From a bacterium ADurb.Bin236 (GTDB lineage Bacteria > UBP15 > UBA6099): a stretch of DNA of 64,000 nucleotides. Below the pieces are notes generated by a model. It was not told the DNA's origin and made no database searches. It worked only from the letters and a program-made list of their open reading frames with translations. Positions 50,631 to 60,577 of this stretch are shown piece after piece. A program made the translations under genes and the position numbers. How positions within the stretch are numbered: position 1 is the stretch's first letter; each line of letters opens with the position of its first letter. The DNA lies in contig MWCD01000007.1 in NCBI GenBank assembly GCA_002069885.1, positions 1 to 64,000 on the forward strand, given 5' to 3'.

Positions 50631-52124
50631 TCACAGGATATCGATTTTTTTCACTTTTCCGTCGTTGAGGGCAAGCTCGACGCGTTTTCCGACCAGAGAG
50701 TCCGGGGACGCGCCGCCTGTTTCCACTCCCGCGTCGCACAGGTACGCGCAGCCGCCGTTCCGCTTCTTCTCGTCGATCAGTATCCAGTTGTCTTCAAAGC
50801 GGACGGTCTTTGAAATCTCCGCTCTCGCGGCGAATTCGATTTTCGGGGTGAACGCCAGCGCGGCTAGGTATTGCGGATAGTTTGAGATGTCTGACACGCG
50901 GGCGTCGCCGTCTTTGACGGCGGCTTGGGCGACCGCCAGCGCCTCGAACGTCAGCAGCCTGCGGTCAAATGGTTTCGGGATGATGTATCCGGGGCCGAAT
51001 TCGAGTTCCTGTCCGCCGTACGCGCGTTTGACGTCGTCCGGCACGGACTCGCGGGCGAGCCGGGCAAGCCCTTCGGCGGCGGCTATCTTCATGTTCATCG
51101 AGATTCGTTTCGCGCGCACGTCCAGCGCGCCTCTGAATATAAACGGGAATCCCAGAACGTTGTTCACCTGATTCGGGAAATCCGAGCGTCCGGTGGACAT
51201 TATATACGGCTTGTCGCCGAAGACCTCGCGGGCCTCGTCCGGATATATCTCCGGGTCCGGGTTCGCCATCGAGAAAATGCCCGGATAGTGGTTCATCTCC
51301 TTGAGCCATGATGGTTCGCAACTGCGCGAGCCGTCCCGGTTGAACCTGTTGGACACCATGATGGCGAGGTCGGCTCCGGCGAGCGCGTCCCGATGCGTGC
51401 GCGCGGCGGTGTCGACGGCGTACGTTCTTTTGAAGGGATTGAGGTCGTCGCGCCCGGAATGGCACACCCCTTTGGTGTCAATCAGCAATAAATCCTTCAC
51501 CCCGGCGGCCATTATCATCTGCGCTATCCTGACGCCCGCCGCTCCGGCCCCGTTCACCGCCATGCCCGTGATGACGCAGTAGTTTATGACGCCCGCGAGG
51601 GTGATTACGGCTGTTCCCCACTGGTCGTCGTGGAAGACGGGTATGTCCAGCATTTCCTGCAGCCGGTCTTCGACGTCGAAACAGGCCGGAGCCGCTATGT
51701 CTTCAAGGTTGATGCCGCCGTACATATTGGCGATGGCCGCTGTGAACTCGACCACTTTATCGACATCCGTCGGGCCGGAGTTACCGTTCACGCGGGCGTT
51801 CTCAAACGTCACCGGCCACGCGTCCACCTCTCCGAAAGTCCGGAACAGAGCGCATTTGCCCTCCATGACGGGGATGCCCGCCGCCGCCCCGATGTCCCCC
51901 AGCCCCAGCACCGCCGTCCCGTCGCTGACCACCGCCACAAGATTGCTCTTGGCCGTGTGCGAGTACAGCACGTTTCTGTCTTGGACTATCGCCTTGCAGA
52001 CTTCCGCCACACCGGGCGTGTATGCCAGACTCAGCGTCTGGCTGTCGTCGAGCCTCTTTGTGAGTTTTAGCCCGATTTTCCCGCCAAGGTGGTACTCAAG
52101 CGCCATCTCAGGTGTCAGTTTCAT
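50631..52124 (-). CDS. NAD(P)-dependent malic enzyme
   Basis: 497 residues from the ATG at 52124 with AAAGGA upstream; a longer frame to 52298 would run through the divergent ridA promoter. Seen: [14 protein letters not shown], the dinucleotide/malate site [52 protein letters not shown] (usually DDQHGTA, so His is Trp) and [28 protein letters not shown]. It decarboxylates malate to pyruvate. The C-terminal 60 residues are an extra tail without a recognised domain. Confidence 0.92.
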   Translation of the reverse strand: MKLTPEMALEYHLGGKIGLKLTKRLDDSQTLSLAYTPGVAEVCKAIVQDRNVLYSHTAKSNLVAVVSDGTAVLGLGDIGAAAGIPVMEGKCALFRTFGEVDAWPVTFENARVNGNSGPTDVDKVVEFTAAIANMYGGINLEDIAAPACFDVEDRLQEMLDIPVFHDDQWGTAVITLAGVINYCVITGMAVNGAGAAGVRIAQMIMAAGVKDLLLIDTKGVCHSGRDDLNPFKRTYAVDTAARTHRDALAGADLAIMVSNRFNRDGSRSCEPSWLKEMNHYPGIFSMANPDPEIYPDEAREVFGDKPYIMSTGRSDFPNQVNNVLGFPFIFRGALDVRAKRISMNMKIAAAEGLARLARESVPDDVKRAYGGQELEFGPGYIIPKPFDRRLLTFEALAVAQAAVKDGDARVSDISNYPQYLAALAFTPKIEFAARAEISKTVRFEDNWILIDEKKRNGGCAYLCDAGVETGGASPDSLVGKRVELALNDGKVKKIDIL

Positions 52125-52266
52125 CTCCGACCGTCCTTTCCGAACAAGACATGATTTTACGCTTCCGGCGACGACAAGGCAAGGGAGAGCGGCGGAACGC
52201 AGCGTCTGTGGAGCATCAGCCGGGCGCGCCCCGCCCGCAGGGGGGCGTTTTTCGATTCTCTCGATA

Positions 52267-52295
52267 TTGAAGACCCGCTCCTCCGCGTGTAAAAT
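52267..52295 (+). promoter_or_regulatory. Predicted promoter of ridA
   Basis: TTGAAG, 17-nt spacer, TAAAAT, 34 bp before the ATG at 52330. Confidence 0.5.
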
Positions 52296-52329
52296 CATTT
52301 CGGATTATGTTCCTCGGAGGTCATCGCGC

Positions 52330-52710
52330 ATGAAACAAATCATCTCAACCACGGAAGCCCCGGCGGCGGTCGGCCCTTACTCCCAAGCCACAGCAGCGGG
52401 CGGCTTTATTTTCTGCTCCGGTCAGATTCCCCTGAACCCCGCAAGCGGCGAAATGGAAAACTCGGATATCGCCACCGCGACCCGCAGAGTCCTGACCAAC
52501 CTCAAGGCAGTGCTGGAAGCGGCTGGGGTCGGGCTTCAGGACGTCGTGAAGACCAGCGTGTTTCTGTCGGACATGAAGGACTTCGCGGCGATGAACGAAG
52601 TGTACGGCGAATATTTTGCTGAGAACCCGCCCGCGCGCGCGTGCGTGGCTCCGGCGGCGCTTCCCAAAGGCGCTCTGGTCGAAATCGAAGCTGTCGCTTT
52701 CAAGGGATGA
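52330..52710 (+). CDS. ridA: RidA/YjgF enamine/imine deaminase
   Basis: 126 residues. Family signatures [26 protein letters not shown], split by the YSQA and SGQIP motifs, [16 protein letters not shown], and the active-site Arg in [21 protein letters not shown]. It hydrolyses reactive 2-aminoacrylate-type enamines. GGAGGT lies seven bases before the start. The next gene overlaps its stop (ATGA). Confidence 0.95.
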   Translation: MKQIISTTEAPAAVGPYSQATAAGGFIFCSGQIPLNPASGEMENSDIATATRRVLTNLKAVLEAAGVGLQDVVKTSVFLSDMKDFAAMNEVYGEYFAENPPARACVAPAALPKGALVEIEAVAFKG

Positions 52711-53525
52711 CATTGCGGACAGACGAGGAAAACATCGGAGACGCGCAAGCGCAGGCGTTGCGCAGGCTCGCGCGCTACGCGGCGCATGAGGCCGCGCGCG
52801 TCGCAGGCTCCGCCGAAGGCCGTCCCCCCGCGCTCGGCGCGGCGGCGCGGCTGACCGCCATATTCTGCGCTCTGGCGGACCTCGCGGGCACAGCGCGCTT
52901 CGAGGCCGCTTCCGTCCTGACCGGACGCGCCCTCGAACTGTACATCGACATCGTGTTGCTGACCGGCGACGACGATTCCCTGCCCCTCAAACGGCGGGAA
53001 TTCGAGAGCCTGCGAGCCTTCCGCGCCGCCCACAGAATTTCATCGTTCGGGGCGGACGCCGAAGGCGCTACCCCGCTCGACGTTTCCGCTCAGACCGCCC
53101 GCGCTCTGCATGACGGCGGCATAGACTCCGTCAGAAAACGCGTCATAGACGTCTGGGGGCCGGACAACGGCGGCAAACCCAGCTATCCCGTCCATTGGTC
53201 GGGCAGGCAGTGCACGCGCGTCATCGCCCATAACCTCGGCCCCGAGTTCGAGGAACTTTACATCAGGGCGTACTCGATGACGGACTGGCTGCTCGGCCGC
53301 GCGCTCGAAAAGAGCGAAAGCGTCGGTCCCGCAGACGCGGCGGCGGTGTACGACTGGTGCGCCTCCGCGTGCTCGCTCATCGTCCTCGAAGCCCTCCGCG
53401 TCTCCCTCGAATCCGCCGGAGAAACACAGCGCGCGCAACAACTCGCCTACGCCGCCCTCAAACTCAGAAACAACCCCGGAACCCTCCTGTCCCCCGAAGA
53501 CATCGACACCCTGATTTCCCTATGA
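52707..53525 (+). CDS. Uncharacterised helical protein, possibly DUF5677-like
   Basis: 272 residues starting with an ATGA overlap on ridA, so translationally coupled. Arg/Ala-rich and helical. Blocks such as [37 protein letters not shown] and [17 protein letters not shown] recall the DUF5677 family, but this is a visual impression only. No signal peptide or membrane segment. Function unknown. Confidence 0.6.
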   Translation: MTLRTDEENIGDAQAQALRRLARYAAHEAARVAGSAEGRPPALGAAARLTAIFCALADLAGTARFEAASVLTGRALELYIDIVLLTGDDDSLPLKRREFESLRAFRAAHRISSFGADAEGATPLDVSAQTARALHDGGIDSVRKRVIDVWGPDNGGKPSYPVHWSGRQCTRVIAHNLGPEFEELYIRAYSMTDWLLGRALEKSESVGPADAAAVYDWCASACSLIVLEALRVSLESAGETQRAQQLAYAALKLRNNPGTLLSPEDIDTLISL

Positions 53526-53734
53526 AAAACCAATCCCGTTAAACAATCAAAAGCAAAACCATTATTCACGATATTTATATAGGTGTAGGGCGGCATCGCT
53601 GTTCAATCATGAAACAGTCAAAAGAGAAAACTTTTACTACGATATCAATCCTTGTGCCGTATTGATTATCGTTTGCATAATCTGTAACAATCTCGTCATG
53701 AAACCCAAACCCGGCCTGAGCCAACCCCCTTGCT

Positions 53735-54508
53735 CTAATTGGCGGCGTTGTTAAGCGAAGGTGAAATCTGTATTTCCGGCCGGGCGTTGTCGGGTATGGC
53801 GTTAAGAATCTCCATAATGTCCGCGTTTTCCATAGCGATGCAGCCTAGTGTCCAGTCAATCGACGTCAGGTTCTGTTCGGTTCTGTCTTTAGTGCCGTGG
53901 AGCAGGATTTGACCGCCAAGCCCGGTGTTCGAAGGCGGATATGTCTTTGCGGTTGTCGCGGCTTTCACTTTCAAGTATGACTTTTTGGAAATGACGCCGT
54001 TTTCAAGTCCTTCGAGGGCGTCTTTCTCGTTAGGGTATGCGATGTAGAAACATCTGCCGAAAGCCGGGCTGGTGTGCTTGATAAGATAGTATTTTCCCTC
54101 CGGGGTGCGGCCGTCTCCCTCCCGGGTTTTGTGTCCTTCAAGGTTCGGACCGAACGCCACGGGATATGTTTTGAGCATTGAGCCGCCTTCGTAGAGCCTG
54201 AGTTGTCTCGCTTTCTTGTCCACCGTAATGCGCGCGTTTTTCAGAGGCAGAGATATTTGTTTCCGCCTGCAAATATCGGCAAGGCCGGCGTCGGCCGCTG
54301 ACTGACCTGACGGGGCGGCAATCTTGCCTTTCGCTCCATAACACAAGGAAGCGACGCACACGGCGCCGAGAATCGCCGCGACTGCCGCCATGACATGCAT
54401 TCGCTTAAGACGACTGATGATTCTTCTTTTGACTGTGGTTATTATTCCCATGCTGTTGTTTGCGCCGATCTTATTGATTGAAAATGTTGTCACGTCGTTA
54501 ACCCGCAT
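53735..54508 (-). CDS. L,D-transpeptidase (YkuD/ErfK family)
   Basis: 257 residues. One hydrophobic segment near residues 38-56 (MAAVAAILGAVCVASLCYG) exports or anchors it; the true start may be one of the internal ATGs. The catalytic domain shows ITVDKKARQLRLYEGG, TPEGKYYLIKHT, HG in QILLHGTKD, and the nucleophile in SIDWTLGCIAMEN (usually S/T-x-G-C). It forms 3-3 peptidoglycan cross-links or attaches proteins to the wall. Confidence 0.9.
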   Translation of the reverse strand: MRVNDVTTFSINKIGANNSMGIITTVKRRIISRLKRMHVMAAVAAILGAVCVASLCYGAKGKIAAPSGQSAADAGLADICRRKQISLPLKNARITVDKKARQLRLYEGGSMLKTYPVAFGPNLEGHKTREGDGRTPEGKYYLIKHTSPAFGRCFYIAYPNEKDALEGLENGVISKKSYLKVKAATTAKTYPPSNTGLGGQILLHGTKDRTEQNLTSIDWTLGCIAMENADIMEILNAIPDNARPEIQISPSLNNAAN

Positions 54509-54969
54509 GTTTTACGCTGAAAACGCGAGTTAAAACATCCTGCTTCGCGCCCGGTGCGACTCCGTGAAAACGAATCGCCCGCTCCGCTCATCATATTCTA
54601 AGTTCTTATGAGATGAATTAAAAGAAACTAACTCTTTGTGACGAAAAAAAAGATGACAGCGAAGAAATAATGTAAAAGAAACAAAGCCGGGCCGAGACAG
54701 ACTGTTGGAAAAATCGTTTTTATCATTGCCGTCATTCCCGCGAAAGCGGGAACCCATTTTTACCCAATATTGCCAATAAGCCCCAACTATAAACTGTCAA
54801 TAATCCCGGCCTGACTCCAATCTTCCATGACTCCAATCTTCCAAATCTTTGCAAATCTTTGTGACCCCAAATCTTTGGTTTGCTGATGATGGGCTGCGGT
54901 ATGAGCACAACAGCTTTTCGATGTTACCTTCCTGTGCGGACCTCTTGGCGACAGGTGGCATCTATCGAT
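54509..54969. other. 461-bp non-coding region with REP-like repeats
   Basis: No gene found. The segment 54729-54880 carries repeats described separately; the remainder (54509-54728) is AT-rich and featureless to me. Confidence 0.6.
54729..54880 (-). repeat. REP-like repeat cluster, left arm (inverted relative to 57189-57528)
   Basis: Contains the palindrome CATTCCCGCGAAAGCGGGAA, then AACTGTCAATAATCCCGGCC, then three copies of TGACTCCAATCTT or TGACCCCAAATCTT. Read on the minus strand, these are the same modules in the same order as the right arm, so the two clusters form a long imperfect inverted repeat around the radical SAM gene. Confidence 0.8.
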
Positions 54970-56562
54970 TCATGTCGCTTTGTTGCGCAGTGAAAGCAGA
55001 TATTTCCATGATTGGATTCTTGTCATGTTGACGAAATAATAGCTGGCAATTTCTTTCCAGAGAACCGTTCGGCTGAAAGAAACATCTATACGCGGCGTTT
55101 CCATGTGCTTGCTTGGAAGCAGGTCCTCGCGCAGTGTTCCATCGTTGTTGTAGAGCCCTTCCTCCGCCTTTTCGAGGAATTCAATGTAAGGGACATAAGT
55201 GGCATGCAATGGATAGTAGTGATGAAACGCCTCTTTGTTCAACCTGTAAAAGCGTCTTTGCGCGGAAGCCATTTCCCTTTGAAGCTCGCTGGGACGCATT
55301 CGGGCGGGATAATGAATCACGAAGTTTCCGGTATAGAACCGCCAGTCGCTGTGTATGAATCTGTGATCCGAAATAACCTGCGGCTGCCCGAGAACTTTTT
55401 CCCTTGAGGGAAAATCGAACAGGCTGCTGAAACCCCAGTTGTAGCATTTATGTTTCAGCACAAGCGCCAGAGCTTTCTCCACACAATTGATATCATCGGT
55501 GTCGGTCCCGAAAACGAACAGGGGCTGAAGCTTGATGTTATAGCGTCCGAAACGATCGAGGCATTCATCTATGTCTCGCAAGGTTTGCTTTTTATTGAAA
55601 ACATCAAGCGCGGACTCTTCCAGAAACTCCACACCCACAATCAGGCAGGCCCTGCCCGCGCGCTCTATCGCGCGCATCATTTCATCGTCCATAGCCGTGA
55701 ATATTCTGGTAAAGAAACACAGATCGATATCCCCATGGAAACGTTGCTCGATCAGCCGAAGCAATTCAAGCGCTTGGGAACGATTCCCCACAAGATCGTT
55801 GTCCGCGAAAAACACATACCTAGTTTTCAGGAGGGACACGGATTGCTCGATCTCTTCCAGAACGAGCTTGGGATCCTTCACTCTGTATTCCTGTCCGGAT
55901 TCATATTTCACAAAGCAGAATTTGCACGCGAAGGGGCAACCTCTCGAAGATTGAACGATAGCGCAGTTGAAACGGAAAACCCCGCGTTTAATCATATCTA
56001 GGAAATACGAGCAGGGGGTTCTGGCTGCATATCCTAGGATATCGCGGGGGTCCGCCACACATGTCAGTTTATCAATGAACCCGGCGGAGGAATTGTGAAC
56101 GGCGAGGCCGTTTTCGTCGATGAATGATACGCCCCCGATCCGTGCCGTGTCGCCGTGGTTTTCCAAGGCGTTGAGAAGCGCCAACAAAGCGGCTTCTCCC
56201 TCGTTCCTGACGACGTAATCGCAATGCCTCAAACAATCCTCGGGCAACACACTCGCATGCGCGCCGCCGATGATGATTGTCGCATCGGGATTGTGCCTCC
56301 TGATGCGATCGGCATACTCATATCCTTTGTGCGAGGAAAAGGACAACAGGGACAAGCAGACAGCGTCGGCGGAGTCGACCACGCGCCAATCCACTTTGCT
56401 CCCCGACGCTTCGCAATAGGCGCGCACGCCGTGCCCGGCGCCTTTGAGCGCGCTGACAATCGGAAACAGCCCGTAACTCGGCATGAACGCCCTGTATGAG
56501 GCCGCCTGCACTGGAATTCTGTCTTCGTGTGGAGATATGACGACAATCTTAAGCTTTCGCAT
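54970..56562 (-). CDS. B12-binding-domain radical SAM protein
   Basis: 530 residues. The N-terminal Rossmann-like B12-binding domain (about 1-150: IVVISPHEDRIP, DAVCLSLLSFSSHKG, ATIIIGGAHASVLPED) lacks the DxHxxG cobalamin-ligand motif. The radical SAM core has the 4Fe-4S motif Cys209-x3-Cys213-x2-Cys216 in RGCPFACKFC, followed by FFADNDLVGNRSQA and VGVEFLEESALDVF. This is the BchE/methylthiotransferase-like family of methyltransferases, cyclases and hopanoid/lipid modifiers; substrate unknown. It is not a glycyl radical activase. It stands alone between inverted repeat clusters. Confidence 0.9.
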   Translation of the reverse strand: MRKLKIVVISPHEDRIPVQAASYRAFMPSYGLFPIVSALKGAGHGVRAYCEASGSKVDWRVVDSADAVCLSLLSFSSHKGYEYADRIRRHNPDATIIIGGAHASVLPEDCLRHCDYVVRNEGEAALLALLNALENHGDTARIGGVSFIDENGLAVHNSSAGFIDKLTCVADPRDILGYAARTPCSYFLDMIKRGVFRFNCAIVQSSRGCPFACKFCFVKYESGQEYRVKDPKLVLEEIEQSVSLLKTRYVFFADNDLVGNRSQALELLRLIEQRFHGDIDLCFFTRIFTAMDDEMMRAIERAGRACLIVGVEFLEESALDVFNKKQTLRDIDECLDRFGRYNIKLQPLFVFGTDTDDINCVEKALALVLKHKCYNWGFSSLFDFPSREKVLGQPQVISDHRFIHSDWRFYTGNFVIHYPARMRPSELQREMASAQRRFYRLNKEAFHHYYPLHATYVPYIEFLEKAEEGLYNNDGTLREDLLPSKHMETPRIDVSFSRTVLWKEIASYYFVNMTRIQSWKYLLSLRNKAT

Positions 56563-57188
56563 TCACCCATCCCGAAATCAACGCATCCGATTTGAACTTT
56601 GACAATCCATATCCCTGCGCCGCCGCCTCGAAACCGCCGCAACATTGATCGCCCGCCAGCGGCTAAATCATATTCTATCAGAAAACGCGGGGCGACGCAC
56701 TCTGAACCGCAAAGCGATCCGATTCAGCGGTTGCTCCGGCCTGTCATGGCAAACAAGCTTATATATCCGGATGGCACGTTGAATTCTTTTGTCCCGCGGT
56801 ATCTCAAAGGGCGGATTCTCAAGCTTTCGACGCAAAACATAAAACAACCGCAACAAAACGCAATAAAATAGCATATTAGCATCTATATTCACAAATGCGG
56901 GATGAACGATATACAAAGAAACAGCATTTAAATATTTGAACAGTTTTTGCGGACGGTTTAAGAAAGGGGCTGAATAGTGAGGCTTATCTATGATCCCAAA
57001 GGCCGCGCACTGGAATATGCGCCACTTGCCGCAAACCTATATGCATCTTGCATGCATGGTTGTCTCTAATGCTATGCTCCAAGGTGTATGCAACGGAACC
57101 GCGAACTTTTTCACACTTGCGCGAACATAAGAAAGGACGCGCTCAAGCTTTTCGCTGCGGACTGCGCCGAATATGAAATAGTAATCAG

Positions 57189-57409
57189 TAATCTAGGGTC
57201 AAGTAATCTAGGGTCAGGCCGCAAGCATAATCTAGGGTCATAATCTAGGGTCAGGCCGTGATTATTGACAGTTATGATGATTGCTGAAAGGCTAATAAAG
57301 CGTTCGTGATGGGTTTAAACAATATGGGTTTCCGCTTTCGCGGGAATGACAGAAAAGTTAAAAATGACGGCACATAATCTAGGGTCAGGCCGCACATAAT
57401 CTAGGGTCA
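57189..57409 (+). repeat. Six copies of a 13-mer TAATCTAGGGTCA
   Basis: Exact copies begin at 57189, 57204, 57228, 57241, 57375 and 57397, most continued by GGCCG. Spacing is irregular, so this is not a CRISPR. Confidence 0.9.
57241..57372 (+). repeat. 132-bp direct repeat, copy A
   Basis: Begins with the TAATCTAGGGTCA 13-mer and contains the palindrome TTCCGCTTTCGCGGGAATGA. Only one base differs from copy B, so the duplication is recent. Confidence 0.92.
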
Positions 57410-57528
57410 GGCCGTGATTATTGACAGTTATGATGATTGCTGAAAGGCTAATAAAGCGTTCGTGATGGGTTTAAACAATATGGGTTTCCGCTTTCGCGGG
57501 AATGACGGAAAAGTTAAAAATGACGGCA
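57397..57528 (+). repeat. 132-bp direct repeat, copy B
   Basis: Offset by 156 bp from copy A, with one mismatch (GACGG for GACAG after the palindrome). Confidence 0.92.
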
Positions 57529-57745
57529 AAGGAATAGAAAGAAATGAGGATGGCGGGAATAAGCGTTCACGGCTTACAATGAAGATGGGAATGAATTCCC
57601 GGAATGGCAAAGCGGCAATGAATTGCAGCGCTCCATATTACCACATTATTAATGACTGTTGTTGAGGAGTCGGCAATCGCTTGTTGGGGGTGGGGTAGAG
57701 GTATAAACGGTGATTGTGAATATTGTCTAAGGTTGTGAATGTTGC

Positions 57746-59737
57746 CTAAAAGAAGCGGATGCGGCAGCCGAGGGAGAGGAGGGCGCGGGCGACGGCGCTG
57801 GGGAAGGAATGTTCGTGTGCCAGAGGCTCGATGGTGAATGATGCGGCGTCGGGGTATTTGTCTCTGATGTCCAGCAGCGCGTTGAGGGCGGAGACGGGAA
57901 CGCGCGACAATGTAGCGCGGGAACATCCACCCCACGGGCCTTTGGATGCGGGGTCTCCGGTGTGATAGAACGCGGAGGGCTGAAATCCTTCAAATGAATG
58001 TAAAAGCCCGTGCGCGGGCGAGCCGACGGACACCATCTGAAGAGAAAACCGGAGCATCGTGTCTGCAAGGGCGCGGAAACGGTCGTCTCCTGTTGCCTCG
58101 CGCAGTTGGAACATCTCAAGGGCGCATTCGGCGGCGGAATCGTCGAACTCAAGGGCGCCGGGGGCTGGAAGCAGTCCGCCCATCGCGCGGAATCCCGCCT
58201 GCGCGAGCGTGGTTCCTTCGTGGAAAGGCACGTCTCGGATATATGTCAACGAATCGACGTATGAAGCGGCGCGTTTGGCTGCGGCCATAAAGTCGGCGCC
58301 GTTGGGTTCGTTTTTCAGGGCAAGGCACATGCGGATGAACGCGCGGGCGTCTGCGGAGGACATCCCGGCGCTTTCAGGCCCCGGAACGATTCTGGCTGTG
58401 AACGCCGGGACGAGTGGAGCCGCCAGAGCGAGGGCGGCGTCAATGTATTTGCGGTCGCCGACGGCGGAGCCGAAGAGGGCAAAAGCGGCGGCGAGTTCGG
58501 CGTCCGCTCGGGCGTTCTCCGGTGTAACGCCGACGATGGCGGAGAGTCCAGCAGGGGCTTCGCCTTCTTCGCTCTCCTGAGGCGCGGCCGCCATGAACTT
58601 GTCGCAAATTCTCCTGCAGGTGAACATCCATCTCGGGTTAGAGTCGGGCCCGGCGGCGGAGTTTAGTTTGACGACCGCCGAAATAATCTGCGCGGCGGCG
58701 GTTCTGAGGGCCGGGGGGTCTTCCGGGCGCGACCATTTTCTGGATGGCGGGCTGTAGTTGACGTAAGGCAACAGTTCTGGGTCGTCGCCGGACAGGAAGA
58801 AGTCCGCCGTGTCGAGGGCGATGCGTTTGAGGCGGCGGTCGTCGGTTTCTGCGGCGACGCGGCAGAGAGCGCGGGCGGCGTCGATGTTGCCGCCCCGGCC
58901 AGCGCCGCGCATGACCGCGCTTGCGGGGAACATCGTCTGCCCGACTGATTCGACGAAGCCGACGCAGTCGGTCCTTTCGATGAAGAAGTTTTCGACGAGG
59001 TGTCGAGCGCGGGCGCGCGCAATCGCGCCCATGTCGGGTTGCGAGTCTGCGGCTGGCGAAGCGATTTCCCGCGCCGCCTCCAGAACTGTTTCCCAGCCGC
59101 CCGCTTTCGGCGGGTTGGACCACAGGTAGAACCTGCGCTCGTAAGTGACCTGACCGTCAACGTCCCATTCGTCGAACTCGATGCTGTGGCCCCTGATGCC
59201 GCTTTTGGCGGGGGTGGCGCCGGGGATGGATATGTTGAATTCGGAATGTTCTTTTGATATGTGGACGGCAAGGGAGGAAAGTTCCTCGACCGATTCGGCG
59301 GGTTGAGCGAAGACGGCGAAAACGCGGTCTGCGGATTGCAGAACGGAGCAGGCAGGGGCGGAGGCGGCTTCTTCGCGGATTGGCCCGGTGGCGGCGGCAA
59401 GCGCAGCCAGCCCTCCGCCTGAAGCGTAAACCACTCCCGGAGCGACCCAAAGCATAGGCTCCATCTTTGCGAACGCCGTGAACATGACGCGCGCGGAAAA
59501 CTTGCCTCTCAGGCTCCATCTGCGGGTGACGCAGACGAGCGGCTCGTGCAGAGATATGGTGTCGGAGATAAGGGTGTCGCCGATGCGGGCCTCGACCCGA
59601 AGCCCGTTCACTTCCAAGCTGTCCGCGAACCAAGCCATGCCGTCAACCACGCACTGGTAGGGCAGCTCGAAAAGAGGGCGGCCGTCCAGCAGTATGGACA
59701 GGAGGTGTTTGTAGGGTTTTGCTTCGAGCAGTTTCAT
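57746..59737 (-). CDS. Uncharacterised six-hairpin-like protein of a carbohydrate operon
   Basis: 663 residues without a signal peptide. N-terminal third is beta-rich (PYQCVVDGMAWFADSLEVNG, YERRFYLWSNPP); residues about 250-663 are helical repeats (VGQTMFPASAVMRGAGRGGN, AALALAAPLVPAF, CALEMFQLREATGDDRFRAL) that look like an (alpha/alpha)6 toroid, common in glycosidases and lyases. Family not recognised. It is the last of three minus-strand genes beginning with a beta-galactosidase-like enzyme, which supports a carbohydrate role. Confidence 0.6.
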   Translation of the reverse strand: MKLLEAKPYKHLLSILLDGRPLFELPYQCVVDGMAWFADSLEVNGLRVEARIGDTLISDTISLHEPLVCVTRRWSLRGKFSARVMFTAFAKMEPMLWVAPGVVYASGGGLAALAAATGPIREEAASAPACSVLQSADRVFAVFAQPAESVEELSSLAVHISKEHSEFNISIPGATPAKSGIRGHSIEFDEWDVDGQVTYERRFYLWSNPPKAGGWETVLEAAREIASPAADSQPDMGAIARARARHLVENFFIERTDCVGFVESVGQTMFPASAVMRGAGRGGNIDAARALCRVAAETDDRRLKRIALDTADFFLSGDDPELLPYVNYSPPSRKWSRPEDPPALRTAAAQIISAVVKLNSAAGPDSNPRWMFTCRRICDKFMAAAPQESEEGEAPAGLSAIVGVTPENARADAELAAAFALFGSAVGDRKYIDAALALAAPLVPAFTARIVPGPESAGMSSADARAFIRMCLALKNEPNGADFMAAAKRAASYVDSLTYIRDVPFHEGTTLAQAGFRAMGGLLPAPGALEFDDSAAECALEMFQLREATGDDRFRALADTMLRFSLQMVSVGSPAHGLLHSFEGFQPSAFYHTGDPASKGPWGGCSRATLSRVPVSALNALLDIRDKYPDAASFTIEPLAHEHSFPSAVARALLSLGCRIRFF

Positions 59738-59759
59738 ACGGCCTAACGGCGGCTCCAGA

Positions 59760-60563
59760 TTAAATTTTCATCAAAGGCGCGAGGGCGAGCAGGATGCGCG
59801 CCCGGCGCGGATAAGGATGAATCACGATCCATTTTCTTGAAGCGAGAGCGGCGAGCGCGCCGAGCGGGCGCGGGTGAGCGATTAGATGCTCCAAACCGGC
59901 GCGGCTCATGAAAATGCCCAGCGCGACCTTGCCGCGAGCGGACTCCATAGCTTTCACGAGCGACGCCGCGTCTCTCGCCATGTCCCCGGTCAGTTCCGGC
60001 CCCGGCCTCAGCGTGTCGGTCGTCGTTATCAAATCCGCTTCTCCGTTTGTAATCCTGACGACGGCTGATGTCCACACATCCTTTCCGTCGAGGACAACAA
60101 CCATCGCCATGAAGTTTTTCGGCGAAAGCAGTTTAAGGATTTTGAGAGCGAAATCCGGGAGCCGGGGCATCGCGGCAAGGATGTCGGGATATATTCTGAC
60201 GCCGGAGCCGAGTTCGCGCCGCAACGGCTCGCGGAGCGACATAACCTGCTCGAAGAGCGTCTGGTCGATGTTGATTTTCGACTGAGCGCCGGCAAGGAGG
60301 CGGGCGGGAGCGTCTCTTTCGACGCACGCCACGAAGTCGACGCCGCATTCGGCGGCCACCGCTTTGAGGTCTCTCGGCGGCCTCTCGCCGTTCATGAAGT
60401 CCGAAGGCCCTTTCACGGTGTCAACCGCGTGGATGACCCTGTTTTCCTCGCAGAAAAGAATGAGCGCGCGGCGCTGCTTTGGCCTTTTGGGGGTCAGAGC
60501 CTCGACCGCCCTCTCAACGTGGTCGGGATGAATGTCGATTATTTGAACGTCTGACGATAACAA
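59760..60563 (-). CDS. Protein of unknown function between two carbohydrate genes
   Basis: 267 residues from a TTG start that follows GGGAGG by about six bases. No signal peptide or membrane helix. Mixed alpha/beta composition with VAAECGVDFVACVERDAP, VVVLDGKDVWTSAVVRI and ALASRKWIVIHPYPR. I do not recognise it. It sits 14 bp after the beta-galactosidase-like gene and 22 bp before the 663-residue protein, so it is part of their operon. Confidence 0.7.
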   Translation of the reverse strand: MLSSDVQIIDIHPDHVERAVEALTPKRPKQRRALILFCEENRVIHAVDTVKGPSDFMNGERPPRDLKAVAAECGVDFVACVERDAPARLLAGAQSKINIDQTLFEQVMSLREPLRRELGSGVRIYPDILAAMPRLPDFALKILKLLSPKNFMAMVVVLDGKDVWTSAVVRITNGEADLITTTDTLRPGPELTGDMARDAASLVKAMESARGKVALGIFMSRAGLEHLIAHPRPLGALAALASRKWIVIHPYPRRARILLALAPLMKI

Positions 60564-60577
60564 TACAGCCTCCCGGG

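Larger units (their letters stand above)
56563..57745. other. 1.18-kb non-coding region with repeats
   Basis: No convincing gene. The short frame at 56599-56871 has neither a ribosome site nor protein-like composition. 56563-57188 is unassigned; 57189-57528 holds the repeat array; 57529-57745 is empty as far as I can see. Confidence 0.65.

Noticed and set aside
52125-52298. 58-residue extension of malic enzyme
   Set aside because: Overlaps the ridA promoter; composition unlike the family; a ribosome site precedes the internal ATG at 52124.
54970-56562. Radical SAM gene as the missing glycyl radical activase
   Set aside because: It has a B12-binding N-domain and lacks the size and extra ferredoxin-type cysteines of PflA-type activases; it lies 29 kb away.
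56599-56871. 90-residue open frame
   Set aside because: No ribosome site, Pro/Arg-rich start followed by unstructured sequence, and it lies in a repeat-rich gap.
57189-57528. Possible CRISPR array
   Set aside because: The repeated unit is only 13 bp with irregular gaps, one 132-bp block is duplicated, and no cas genes are present.
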